Of a DNA stretch of 64,000 nt, positions 36,268 to 47,751 are shown one piece after another (position 1 is the first letter of the stretch; every line of letters starts with the position of its first letter). The stretch comes from Cryptococcus deneoformans JEC21. Its lineage: Eukaryota > Basidiomycota > Tremellomycetes > Tremellales > Cryptococcaceae. The notes below the pieces were generated by a model. It was not told where the DNA came from. It was given only the letters and a program-made list of their open reading frames with translations, and ran no database searches. The stretch spans positions 165,001-229,000 of the forward strand of contig NC_006694.1 of the NCBI RefSeq assembly GCF_000091045.1, read 5' to 3'. Position numbers and translations under genes: made by a program.

Positions 36268-37540
36268 CTTGATTTCTATTGTCTATTCTAGAATGAAATA
36301 TGGATCAAGTACAACGCACAAATCAATTCCTACTTATCGCAGTACATTAGTTTTTCATTTTCATTTACGAAATCACCCACCATGACTCATAAAACAGCCC
36401 GACGTATTTTAGGTCGTCATTTCGTAATTCCACTTCGGTCCGCCGTCCACTACGAGTACATTATCTTTCGGATGACGCCGATCCATGCGGTAATTTCCCG
36501 ATTGAGGAATTCATGTTGGCGGCGAGGCAGCAGAAGACGCGACGCGCCGGGTTATCATCGATCGAACATCGATCCTCCCTCTGCCTCCACCACTGTCCGA
36601 TCGGCCCTCCTACGTAGTATCCCTTCTTCCCCTCCCAGCTCTCAAAGTCTAAAAAGGAAGAACCTCAACATCTGGTATTCCGTTGTGGTCCCCCACCAGG
36701 GCACTATCCGACTGCGAGTAATTTGCCTTGGCGGAGCGGACGGGACGCGGAACCTTCACTTCCTACGTAGTATGGCCGAGGATGGTTGTAGTTTTTATAG
36801 ATGATGCAAGATATGCAATGAGGTGGATGCCGAGCATACTGCTCTGCATATTTATTCTTGTCCATAGGGTAAAGGACAGTGAATGCTTGGATGGCAGTAG
36901 CTGCTGGTTTGCTTGCATGCGATTCGTTCTTTTCCTAATTAGTAGTAGTCAGCTTTCAAAACTGTCAGCAGTGCGGCAGCATGATGGCCCTGCCGAAAGA
37001 AAAACTCTAGCAACGACGTATAGCAAACCCATTCGCGATTCAAAATATGCCATATTATAGCAGGTCATCAGCGCGGGATAGGATAATAAGAAGGAGGAGC
37101 GAAAGAGATAAAAGCAGCGTATCTCGCTGGCGAGGGGACGGCAGACCCGAAACTCTATTAGAAACTAATCGCGGTACTCTAACTAGAACTGAAGTTTTGG
37201 TCGTACATCCTCAGGCAACCTATCCGCGCTACTGATCAACTAACTGGGCCTGACCCTCATTTTAGAGAAGATCTCGAAGAGATTGTTGCTATGTGGTGAC
37301 TGTTGGCCGACACTATACGTACGTAGGTCGTAGAACGCGGGTGGACCTATTTTTATCCGCAACTTTGCCCTCGGTCAAGGGTGGTTTGCGTTTAGCTGAT
37401 CGCGCAAGTGATGTTGTAAGATTTCCTGACTACCCCTAAAAACCTTTCTTTATTTAATGCATTAGTAAATTTTGTACTGCGTTTGTATATCAAAAGATCA
37501 GCAAGTTTCGGCATATCCGGTACATTTGGATGCTTTGCTT
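36268..37540. other. Gene-poor left flank of the transposon
   Basis: 1,273 bp with no supported gene. The 13-mer TCCTACGTAGTAT occurs at 36608-36620 and 36761-36773, and once more inside the transposon at 37999-38011. A GCATATC motif of the transposon's subterminal type lies just outside its boundary, at 37512. Confidence 0.5.
37538..37540. repeat. Target-site duplication (left), CTT
   Basis: CTT directly precedes the CACTG terminus and is matched by CTT at 40645-40647 after the right terminus. Three bases is the expected length for this superfamily. Confidence 0.75.
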
Positions 37541-37860
37541 CACTGTGTGCGCGCTTGCATATTCAATTTTCGGATATCCCCACTTATCCAGCATAACGGA
37601 AAAAAAGCCGAAATGGGCCCGTTATGCTGGGAAAACAAGGCACCTGTTATGCATTGAAATCTTACATAACGATGGATATCGGGTTTTTTGGTGAGACCTC
37701 GTGATCTGCAGCATATCAATGGATTCGATATGCCCCGATGACCTGTAAGTAGCATATCGAGAATCTGAAATGCGGGATATCAATGCATATTAGAAATCTA
37801 TATGCAGCATATTAAAATTTACATAATATGCTCCGTTATGTAGCATAAGGACAGCTTCGA
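37541..37860. repeat. Left terminal inverted repeat and subterminal repeat array
   Basis: TIR at 37541-37553, then GCATAWC-type heptamers near 37601, 37620, 37646, 37711, 37727 and 37752 in mixed orientation. Confidence 0.8.
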
Positions 37861-39733
37861 AATCTTCTAATCTCGCCAGCTTGCAAAGATCACCTTGTGC
37901 ATCCATGATGAATATTTGGTGTTTTGAGCATTATAATGAGTCAGTTTGGGCCTCCTTGGTACCACAGCAGTAGAATGCGACGAGATAAGACACTTAACTC
38001 CTACGTAGTATGTAGTAAAAGCTACCAGGAGGCATTATTGATCGATATTATGATTATCATGGCCAGAAGAATATAGTATAGTACAGAACTATCATACCTT
38101 AAAACGGCCTTAAATCTCATCACTCTCACTTTCTTGAAGATGAGACGTGTTTTACATCGACGATGGTATCGTCATTCATTCACATCGGTAGTTGTCACCA
38201 CCACCATAATTGAAGGGCACCGTCCATAGCGAGCTATAGGCTACATCCAGTACTACATAATAGCTACACCGCGTAGTATTCATACCCCGGTACCCACCAC
38301 TAATATATGCCAGCCTACTACTACGCGCGCTACGTTCATCTCCCTATTACCGCATACCTACATATACCAGCTACGCACCCTTTCCGCCCCATCAACACCA
38401 TCCCTACATGAAGGTATAATCCCGATAGTCAAGGGAGTCCTCTTGGCTGGTAGTTCACCCTTGACATGCCGGCAGGCGCAGATAAAATAGCAACAACATT
38501 TCATGATAAGATAACGAAGAACATAAATAATTAATTAATCTGAAATAATGTGATGATATGATAATCCCATGCACGTATGTACTGTAGCCAACCACCCATA
38601 ACGTATATACTTCTGTCGTACAATCTCTTACGAGCTCTTCCACATTGCTTGCATCTTCTTCATCTGGTATTTATTCATGTCAGCCAGTCACAATTCAGCA
38701 GTCAGGTGGCACCACTACTACCTTAATACGCAATACAAGTGTAAGGATACGGGAGGTCCGTCGAGGTAATGGGTGCGTTGATCAAGCGCTCGGCAAGAAG
38801 AAGAGGGATGTTGATCAAGCGATGAGGAAAGAAAAGAAAAATCAAGCAAGCTACTTACGTGTTTTCCAGTGAAGAGTTGGGATGGTGCGCCGTGGAACCT
38901 GTGGACATGGAAGGTGGAGGCTTGTTTGATTAGGCCTCGGACGAAAGGGTGGAGATCTGTCAGCCACCTGTTTCGAACGCCGAGATTGCCACTGTCGGCA
39001 TGGCACTCCTGCTCTATAATAGCTCATATAATAGCTCATTGCAAATCTGTCGTTTGGCGAGAGTGCGACAGTAGGAGTCGTATAATTATCCGTGTTTGGC
39101 TGTTCCGCCAGCTTCCAAAAGAACCTCAGTCACCTGCTCCTCCGTCTGCCGCCCGAAGACCAAAGAACAGAGAAGAACAACTCAAATCCCAAATCCCGGC
39201 TCAAGGTCAGTCGTGAAACGAAGTGTGCGCCTGCGCTTTGCAAACTGACCTCACAGCATTACAGATGTGCCTCATATTATTGCTTCTACTAATTTGTGAA
39301 ATTCATCAGTAAAATAANGCACACCATCATCCATTGGAATTGAGCTTCATCTGTCAGAACTCGGCGACCCTCTAAGGTATATATGAAAGCAGCGCAACGC
39401 AGTTTACAGCCCCAACTTCCAAACGCAACCCATAACTACTTCACTATTCCTCTTAACCATTTACTATTTTCTATCACATTGTCTCAAGGCTTCAAGGCTT
39501 AAGGCTTCAAGGCTTCCCATAATAACAAGCTGTAAGATATTTTGTATGGTCAATAATATTGTGGTAAGCATTTAGAGCGGCGACTAAAATACAAGATCTT
39601 AAAAGGAGCATGAGCTGATCGTTTGTAGGCAGTATACAATAAGGGAAGGATTATTGTTGTAAGTCCAACATTTCTTTTGCAGCTACCCGTCTCCCCCTTG
39701 TGGTGCTAACACCCTAATACACAGGGCTGATAT

Positions 39734-40076
39734 ATGTCTAGAGAAGGGCAGAAATGGGCATGTTTTAGTAAGCTTTTGGTTTCTTTCCGGTATTCTATCC
39801 CATCAACAACAGCCAGTCTCATGCTGACATGTGGCACACAGTGAAGGTCAATGGCTGGNGTGTCTACCAATCGTCACGTACATATTTCGTGAGCCGCCTC
39901 CAATGACAAATGTCTGTCTCGAAGTTCAACTGATTGATTCTTAGTCTCAGCAGCTCAAGCTAGGAACATATGGTTGGTTTACTGTCGATGATTCATATGC
40001 GATAGGTGAGTACTTACCGTTGAGGTACGTTATACACTACGACCGTAGAACAACGAAGGTAGTCGGCACATGGTAG
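39734..40076 (+). CDS. Candidate three-exon small gene inside the transposon, about 70 residues
   Basis: Exons 39734-39767, 39842-39888 and 39945-40076 join in frame across introns of 74 and 56 nt. Both introns have GTAAGC/GTGAGC donors, CTGAC/CTGAT branch sites and AG acceptors. The product starts MSREGQKWACFMKVNGW, has one undetermined residue from the N at 39859, then VYQSSRTYFSQQLKLGTYGW, FTVDDSYAIGEYLPLRYVIH, and ends RTTKVVGTW. A TATA-like TATATATG near 39,380 and a CT-rich leader lie upstream. Two further upstream microexons (39546-39563 and 39633-39658) can be joined in frame and would extend it. I recognise no family. It may be a captured host fragment or an element-specific protein. 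Confidence 0.42.
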
Positions 40077-40200
40077 GTAGATCAGGAGGAGTAGGGTTAG
40101 GCGATAGTAGTATTGTTATGCATTCATGGATATCACCAAGCATTGAGAACATACAGTTGAGCAAGGGAATGAGTGGCAATGGTATATAGCAGCGCAAAAG

Positions 40201-40644
40201 CAGTTTTGAAAGCGATTCGTTATGTGCATAACGGACATTCGACACGCTGCATAACTGCCATTTAGTTGAATATGCAGCCAATATGCAAGTATAATGGTTG
40301 CATATCGAGTCGTCCGATGTGTAGCTTAAAAGAGAGCATATAAGCATATCCGATATGCAGGCATAACGGGTGGATAGCGAGCATTACGATATTCTGCGAA
40401 TCGTATGATATCGGACAGTTAGGATATGCAGCAGAACCAAACATAACAGGTACATTTTGAGATGCGTGCATAAATGAACTGTCCCCGATATGAGGCCGAT
40501 ATGTTGCCACGCGGGGCATGTCGGAAGCTGTAGATTTTATTATGCTTGAATATCAGGTGCGTCAAAATTGTTTCCGTTATGCCATCGTTACGTGGCATAT
40601 CGTTGCATATCGGGCGATTCCGATATGCGCTCGCGCACACAGTG
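40201..40644. repeat. Right subterminal repeat array and terminal inverted repeat
   Basis: Eleven GCATAWC-type heptamers in both orientations, including the inverted pair GCATATCCGATATGC near 40343, then the TIR at 40632-40644. Confidence 0.8.
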
Positions 40645-40647
40645 CTT
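40645..40647. repeat. Target-site duplication (right), CTT
   Basis: This matches the left copy; see 37538-37540. Confidence 0.75.
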
Positions 40648-40823
40648 GTCATAATCGTCGAAAGCCGCTGACTTCAAATTTGTAGCGACTTTTTGTTTGT
40701 GCCATCGACGGACTAATCCTGTTGTATAATTATGGATGTAGGCTTTATAAACACTAAGTCTCCCTTGTAATCTGTCGAATCTCCATTGCACTAGACCATT
40801 ATACACTCGGCGAACCATAAACG

Positions 40824-42641
40824 ATGTCCGAGGAGGTGATAGAATTACGGAATCTCAATACTCTTACAGAACGCACTACTACGGTACAACGCTTCGAAGA
40901 AAATCGAGAGGACAATGAATCAGTGGGCTCACGCAAGGCGGACGATACACCTTCGGAGCGCTCTTTAGCACAGGAGGACGAAGAGAATCAAGGACATGAA
41001 GAAGCTGTAATCCAGTATGCGCTGCCTCCGGCCGATTGTGGGATTAGAGCATGGCTCTTTTTGGCCGGCGCCACCATGATGGAGCTTTTAATTTGGGCAA
41101 TACCAACTTCTGTTGGTGTACTGCATGTATACTGGACCAATGAGCTCTTCGAGGGGAGGGGAACGGCCACCTTAACCCTTGCGGCTACACTTCACAGTGG
41201 TTTAGTGTACATGAGCACTGCATTACTCGGGCCGTAAGCATATGATGTCGTAAACCCACCGCTAGAGACTCGCTGACAAGACGCCTAGGCTCGTTGTAAG
41301 AGCAACCACTTGGCAAAAGACAATCCAAGTTGTAACGTGGATCATCTCTGCCGCTGGGCTCATTGCCAGTGCCTTTGCTACCCAGGTGAGCTTGTTGCCG
41401 AATATCACTTTACGCCTGCGCATTGCATTGATTCCAACACAGCCATGGCACCTGATTGTCACGTTCGGTATCATCTATCCAGTGTGTGGTGGTAGGTTTC
41501 GCTGCCAGTTTGCATCTGAGACTCTAGCTGATCACAGTTAGCTGCATACCTGCCGTGCGCTACTCTTTTATTTGAATGGTTTGTTAAGGCAAGAGGGACT
41601 GCGATGGGTATCGTCTACGCAGGAATGGGCGTGGGCGGTGCTGTCTGTCCCTTTATCATAGACGGCCTTTTAAAACGCTATAGCTACAAAACCACAATGA
41701 TCTCTATTGGAGTTGGCTTTGGTATCATTGGCCTTATCTCGCTAATCCCCATCCGTCATCGAATTCCCCCAACCAGTCGGTCTCACCATTCCGAGAAGAG
41801 GTGGCATGCCGCCGACTGGTCCTTCATGAAGAGTACCGCTTTGATGGCCGGCTTGGCTACAATCCTTCTCACAAGCCTTGGCAACTTCGTCCCTAGTCTT
41901 TGGTTACCATGTAAGTCACACTTGTCCGGTTATGAAGCAACCGCTCATTATAATCTTTCTAGCTTTCGCCGACGATTTGAGTCTAACGAAACCAAGCGGT
42001 ACCGGACTTGTAGCTATTCTTAACGCCGCTTCTGTCCCCGGTAATGCTATTCTTGGGGTCATGTCCGATCACATATCTTTGCGTGTTGTAATCCTCATCT
42101 CGTGCATCGGCAGCGGATTGGCTTGTGCCTTCCTTTGGGGCTTTGGAACGAATGACGGCATGCTTGTTGCATTCACGATCGTTTTTGGCCTTCTGGGCCC
42201 TAGCTTCTCTGCGTTATGGACCAAGATGAACGCTGTCATATCAAGTAAGTAGTGCTATCGTCAAACCATGTTGCAGATCCCTGACGCATTGCTACCAGAG
42301 GACAATCCTTTCGCCATCACCATCGTTCTTTCGTTGTTCACCTTCATCAGAGGAGTAGGTAATCTGACATCTGGTTAGTACATTAAATCACATTACCGTC
42401 AGAAGTCCATGGGCTAACTATCCATCTGCAGGCCCTATATCAGAAGCCCTTTTGAAATATAACACCTTCAAGGGCGGGGCTGGAGCTTACGGCGTTAGCA
42501 ACTATGTGCGTCTATCTACGATATGCGGTGATCCTGTTACTAAATGGTGTCCATCTTCAGGGTGTACTCTTGTTGTATTCATCTATTACTATCTTGAGCG
42601 GCGGTGTGACAGGTGCGATGTTCAAAGAAAAGTCAACATAG
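40824..42641 (+). CDS. MFS transporter, monocarboxylate-porter-like
   Basis: An N-terminal acidic cytosolic segment of about 70 residues precedes 12 predicted helices. The helices include WLFLAGATMMELLIWAIP, TIQVVTWIISAAGLIASAFA, GIVYAGMGVGGAVCPFIIDG and VVILISCIGSGLACAFLWGF. At least six short introns are present. The last joins NY to GVLLLYSSITILSGGVTGAM and ends KEKST. The layout matches fungal Mch-type monocarboxylate permeases, but the substrate cannot be read from sequence. The start codon is only 179 bp from the right end of the CACTA-like element, so the element forms part of its upstream region. Confidence 0.82.
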
Positions 42642-43764
42642 AGACAGTCGCTGCTTTCAATGCGCCTGGTCACGGCTGAGCTCTTTTTATGTTTTGCCCA
42701 TATTCCCTTCGAGGCCAGCATTGTATCCTTCAATAGCCAAAAATGCGATGTATGTGACATTGTACGTATCGGTAAAACCGCTGAACACTCGAGCTTTTTT
42801 CAGCAAATTCGCGACACAGTTTCACAGCTGCAATACCTAGCAACCTCAAATGATTGTACATACTTATTACCTAATGGCGGTTGGAGAACGAAAATATATC
42901 TCTAACAAATAACCCACGGTTCCACAAGTTCTAATAAACCCATCATTTACCTCAATAAAGGCTCACGGCGCAGATAGTCGCGAACTGGCCCTCCTGCCAT
43001 ATTATGTCTGTAACCTGTATGTCAAGTCGGGCGATATGTTATCTAGCCAGTCGGCGTGATGCTCGTGATACAAAGGATGCTTATAAGTCTAAGTCTAGAG
43101 CATCGCGGCCCCAAGCACGCTAATTAAGTCAGAAGGCCCAAGCTCCAGTTATTCATCAGCCACCTCAAGATTAAGAACTTGCAATTTTGACATCGCCATG
43201 GCCCACAAGGGAGTCCAGTCCACAAGGTGAGTTGGGTCAGATGGATAAAGAATTTCTCATAATAATTATGTTCAAGACTAATGATCATCGCTCTCCACAA
43301 TCTCCGAACATCCACTCTTACGCTAACACATAGTCACTCAATCATGACGTTAAAATCCAGGCTGCTGCCACATCGTGTGCCTTGCCGCGATCTTGTTGTA
43401 TGCGGCGTAACTATCTGGATTTTTCCCATTTATCTAGCTAGACCTTCGTTCTCAAAACGTGAATATACTAAGAATCTTCCTCTTGGTTTTGCTGTAGGTA
43501 TAACAGATAGTGTTCTTGTCGTGTGGGAAGGTATCCAAATTGTGTGCTGATCATGAGTCCATGATCACTGGCGAAATGGTCACAGGTATCCCTAATAGCT
43601 ATGAGTACTACGGACCAGTCATACTGTAATATAGTCGCTTTTATCCCAAAAACCAAAACAAGGCATCCAACAGTGACGCAAGGCCAAGAGTACAAAGAAG
43701 TACAATAGTAAGCAATCTCTTGGGTCACTTAACCCCCGCCCTTCGCAATACAACCACACCTACA
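42642..43764. other. Intergenic, no gene supported
   Basis: 1,123 bp between the MFS stop and the regulator's stop (convergent). Short open frames here show no recognisable content. Confidence 0.45.
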
Positions 43765-46706
43765 TCAGATCAACAAGACATATTTCCCCAACTTGTTCAT
43801 TACTTTGTCCCAAGGCTGTTTCCCCTCTCCGTTATCTATTCCCCTCCATTGTTCGTCCATCAACTCGCGCTGTGATGGCAAAAACGAGGCAACAAAGTCA
43901 GCTCTGAAATATAAATGACAGGTTTGATGACTCACAGCAACCTCCAAGTCCTCACAGTAATCGCCTTGGAAAGCATCAAACAATCCTCTAACTTTATCCC
44001 TCTTCTCGGGGAGTGCAAAAACACCCGCAATGAGAAGGGGCCAGATTAACATGACCGACATGCGCATGGCGGAAGCTTCCGATAGGAGCTCGAGGATGTG
44101 ATCGATGCATTTAACGATTCGAGGGGTTGATATCGGTTGTTCAAGGATCTGTAAAAGGTAGCAAACAAAGAGAAAATTAAAGGCAGGAAAAAGTAAAAGG
44201 CGGCATCAAGCGAATGTCAGCCGCTGCACCTCATTTGGTACTGGAGATTGGACTGTGGTAGCCAAGGGGCAAACCAGCTATCAAGACTCACGTCCGCAAG
44301 AATAAAAACGACCGCCATGTACTTGTAGATATAATCGCCGCACTTTTAATTGATCATAAATCAGTTTAGAGACATAATCTAGCAAATAAGCAAAACCTAC
44401 CGTCACCCTGACATGCTGAGGCAAAGCATTTAAACTGTTTCCCCAGATGTCTAGCTCTAGTAGCAAGCAATGAGACTCCCGCTCAAAATGCTGAGCAACA
44501 TCCCACATCTCTTCAATGCCGCCTTGCAGGGTAACACCGAGCCGACGTTTTTGGGAGTCGAGGACGGCAATCTGTAGAATCAGGATAGTCAATTTGCTTA
44601 TTCATGACATCTTTCCTATCAGGGCAGAGAAAAACCTCACCCTAGCGACAAGGTCAACCATAGCTCTCGAGATCCCAAAACTCCTCTCTACCGACTCCCA
44701 TTCCCATCTTGTCTGCGATGTTTCCACGCTGTCAAACCACCATGTATCATAGTTCCCTAGTACTGCTGGCTCTTTGCCGGTGATAAATGATGCTGAGGCA
44801 GAATTTACAGTAAATTATCTACGTGATTTGATGTGAAAATAGCGCTACTCACCAAAGACGTCGTGCGTGGCTAGGTTCTCCAATAGATACCTCCTCGTGA
44901 ACGAGTATCCAGTACCTTGAAGCATCGCTTGGGGTCCACCTTGCTTTCCAATGAGATACAGAGCAAACTCGAGATTATCCCGCCATGTCGGATCAGCGCT
45001 GATCACCTGTGTATGGTTCCGAAAGTCAGTGATCTTTTAGTTGATATATTCAAAAAGCTTGTGGCTGGGTTCGGGCTCACATCTCTGATGCACAATAGGG
45101 TGCAAGCTGCCAGGATGCTGTCGACTATTGGATAGACACAATGAACGTTAGCCTCTCTTCACAAAATCCAATCATGTTCACTCACTCTGATCTGGCCCGT
45201 TCTGTGCCCGTGCAGCTAGAGTTATGTTCGACAGCGCCGCCTTCTTAAACTTGCTTCCCATCTCTTTCAATTTCTTTCTTTGGGTTTCCCAGTTCCGACC
45301 CAATTCATTCTTCCCGACCGCATCTTTGGTCTCGTGCGTGAAATGGGCCACTCCGACACTAAGCATGCTCATTCGGATCGCAGCTGACGCTGCCGAGTTG
45401 GTATCAAGTAGTTTTAAAGGTGTACATACCGCGAGCAAAGGGTTCGGGCCGATGTTGCCCATTGTGATGAGGATACGCGAGGCAGTGTTGAAGTAATGAT
45501 GGAAGAGGGTCCGTGCAGTGGGGGAAGGGAAAGCATTGGAAAGGACGTCGATGCTTCCTGCAGTGAGGGTGTTGTTGGACAAGTTACGATGGCGATGTGA
45601 AGGGCCAAACTCAAACAATGCTTCATCATGTGCGAATGCTCTGATTGACGATTAACATCATTTTGTGATTTGGAAAATCAAAGAGAACATCATTGGCTCA
45701 AACTCACTGTAAGAAGCTGTCCACCATTTGTAATCTCGGATGAATCGCGTAAGGAGGGACAGATGGCGTTCTTGTCCCGTCGCTTTGCCCTAAGAGCTCT
45801 GACCCGCCTACTTTAATCTTTCGTCGATTAAGCAGTAAAGATTTGGAAAAGTTTCCGAACTGAGGTAAGGGTGCGTGCTTTGAGGAAGAGGCCGAGGCTG
45901 AAGCAACGGCGTTGAGAGGCAAGACGGTATTATTGCTCGTCGAATTGGAGATAGAAGTGGGGTTATTTGGAGATGTCGAAGCCTGGGCATTGGAAAGCGA
46001 AGGCGGACTGACAAAGGGGATGAACTCGTTTAGGAAGCTAAAGTCAGTGGTGGACTGTGAAGAGAGTCTATTAGCACGCATAGCTCACGTTCCAAAAAGG
46101 TCTTCGCAGCTTACAAAATTCAGTGGATCTCCAGGCGATATCCCCATCCTGCTGGTTCCATCTCCCAGGAAATCGCTAGGTGACAGTGACGTCCCGTTCA
46201 GAGGCGAGGGATCCGTTTGCCCCTTTTGTACTGTCGTTCTTTCCATCGCCCATCCTTCATTTCCAGCCCCCCTCACCATTGTTCCTCCTCCAATTTCCAT
46301 CCATTCGTGACCTTGTACATCATGTCTCTGACCTCGGCTTGTTGCTTGTCCATCGTCATCTCTACCACCAACACTCTCGCTCAGCCTTGCTCTCTTCTCA
46401 CCTCCAGCCCCGCTTTCACTAGCATGGGAACTATCCCCACTTCTTCCTCTTCCATTCTTTCGTTTCCGTCCAGCCTCTCCTGGAGGAGGATACTCGCATT
46501 CCCTTTGCGCAGCTACACATCGAAGGCACGCGGGTAAAGTCTCGTCGCACTTGACTTTCCGAGATCGACACGCCAGGCAGCCAGCAGTGGAACGGGTGTA
46601 TTTAACTCTTTTGGATGAGGACTTCGACTGGGGCTATTAAAGAACAGAGGGGACGGAGTTAGTGCGAACAATATGCCAAATGAAGAGATTCACAGCTTGT
46701 TCCATG
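43765..46706 (-). CDS. Zn(II)2Cys6 fungal transcription factor
   Basis: A 12-nt first exon (MEQA) splices in phase 0 to an exon encoding PQSKSSSKRVKYTRS, then the binuclear zinc cluster GCLACRSRKVKC and DETLPACLRCVAAQREC (spacing C-x2-C-x6-C-x6-C-x2-C-x6-C), followed by EYPPPGEAGRKRK. A low-complexity Ser/Pro/Asn linker leads into a long helical region (for example NAFPSPTARTLFHHYFNTAS) of the fungal-specific activator type, ending LGKYVLLI. Several short introns are present. It lies beside three head-to-head enzyme gene pairs whose shared promoters contain CCG-N-CGG-type sites, which makes it the natural candidate regulator. An overlapping upstream ATG frame begins at 46729. Confidence 0.85.
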
Positions 46707-47751
46707 ATTGTTTTGGCCCTGTTGGCATCAACAATACGCCCTGACGCGTGTATTTAGCGGGTGGCTCACTAAGTAAGAAGCACACTCACTAGCTTGTCTT
46801 GAGATTTCCGCATAGTCGAGATGAAGTGACATGGTATAGATAATGAGAATACGGAAGAGGTAGATGGATTGAACAACAAGATGGACCGGTGAACCAAGAA
46901 CCAATCGTATTTGACGGCGCTTTATTAACGAACGGTCTCTTCTCCGACAGATCTGCTGATAACGATTGATGGCGACGGATCATGTTGACAGCAAACATTT
47001 TCTGAACACCGTCTGTCATTCTACTTTTTTCGAGATACATGGCAGCGGTAGATACATGGTTCCGCAGAATGTTGTCTCTTTATGGTACTAATGAAAAAAT
47101 AAGCTGTTGGCTTTAAATAAATCTCCTCTTCCCGCTGCAACTGCTGCTGCTGCTTCATCTTCTGGACTCCGAATCACTTTCATTTTTTTGCCATGTGTCT
47201 TGGAAGCATTTATAGTCAGTTTCTGACCACTCAGTGAATAGGTTCGACAACGGAAGATGATCAGACAAAAGAGGACATAAGCGTGTTTTTCTTTTTTTTC
47301 AATTTTAAAAAATCGTTAAATAATGGATGGATACGACAACGCCGTCCTTAGTGATCTGTTTTACAAGTGCTTTGGGGGAAAGTTCGTTCTTCTTGAAGGG
47401 GATTTTATAATTTTTGTATTGTAAACAGAACATTCTGTAAGTCAGAAACTAACGATCATCTTCTGCGGCACAGTTGGTAACGGCATATTGATCTTTGTTT
47501 GCAAGCACCGAACAAGCTGCTGCAAGTTTGGTCGTAATTTCTAGCTGTAATGACATGAATGATGAAACGTACACTCTGCATCATGTTGACCCTCTACATA
47601 AACATAAATCATAATAACCTAATATGGAGAAAAGTACAATCCACTAAAGTAACCAATCTACAATATGACCTCACGAATTGAAAAATTCAACCAATTTAGA
47701 GAGAACTAATACCCCTAACCCGATTTCAAAAACTTTATTGCTTACACCCTC
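46707..47751. promoter_or_regulatory. Upstream region of the Zn2Cys6 gene and 3' side of the UNC93-like gene
   Basis: 1,045 bp, AT-rich with long A/T runs near 47,290. No gene is supported. It should contain the promoter of the regulator. Confidence 0.45.

Larger units (their letters stand above)
37541..40644. mobile_element. Non-autonomous CACTA-type (CMC/EnSpm-like) DNA transposon
   Basis: The left end begins CACTGTGTGCGCG and the right end is its exact inverse. The match extends imperfectly to 19 of the first 22 bp. Both ends are flanked by CTT (37538-37540 and 40645-40647), a 3-bp target duplication as known for CACTA elements. Seven-base GCATA(A/T)C motifs in both orientations cluster in the first 320 bp (6 copies) and last 444 bp (11 copies); I saw none in the middle. 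Such subterminal arrays are typical transposase-binding sites in this superfamily. No transposase frame is present in 3,104 bp. The interior has a small spliced reading frame and two undetermined bases (39318 and 39859). Confidence 0.83.

Noticed and set aside
36382..36804. 140-codon frame left of the transposon
   Set aside because: No conserved motif. It includes two copies of the TCCTACGTAGTAT repeat, so it is better explained as repetitive intergenic DNA.
38869..39216. 115-codon frame inside the transposon as a possible transposase
   Set aside because: No DDE/D motif, zinc finger or helicase-like feature, and far too short for a CACTA transposase.
37541..40644. LTR retrotransposon or solo LTR interpretation
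   Set aside because: The ends are inverted, not direct, repeats. There is no TG...CA, primer-binding site or gag/pol frame, and the flanking duplication is 3 bp rather than 5 bp.
43765..44067. Short intron (GTGAGT ... TTTCAG) near the end of the Zn2Cys6 gene
   Set aside because: Removal gives an immediate TGA and only about 32 nt would be excised; reading through keeps the frame open.
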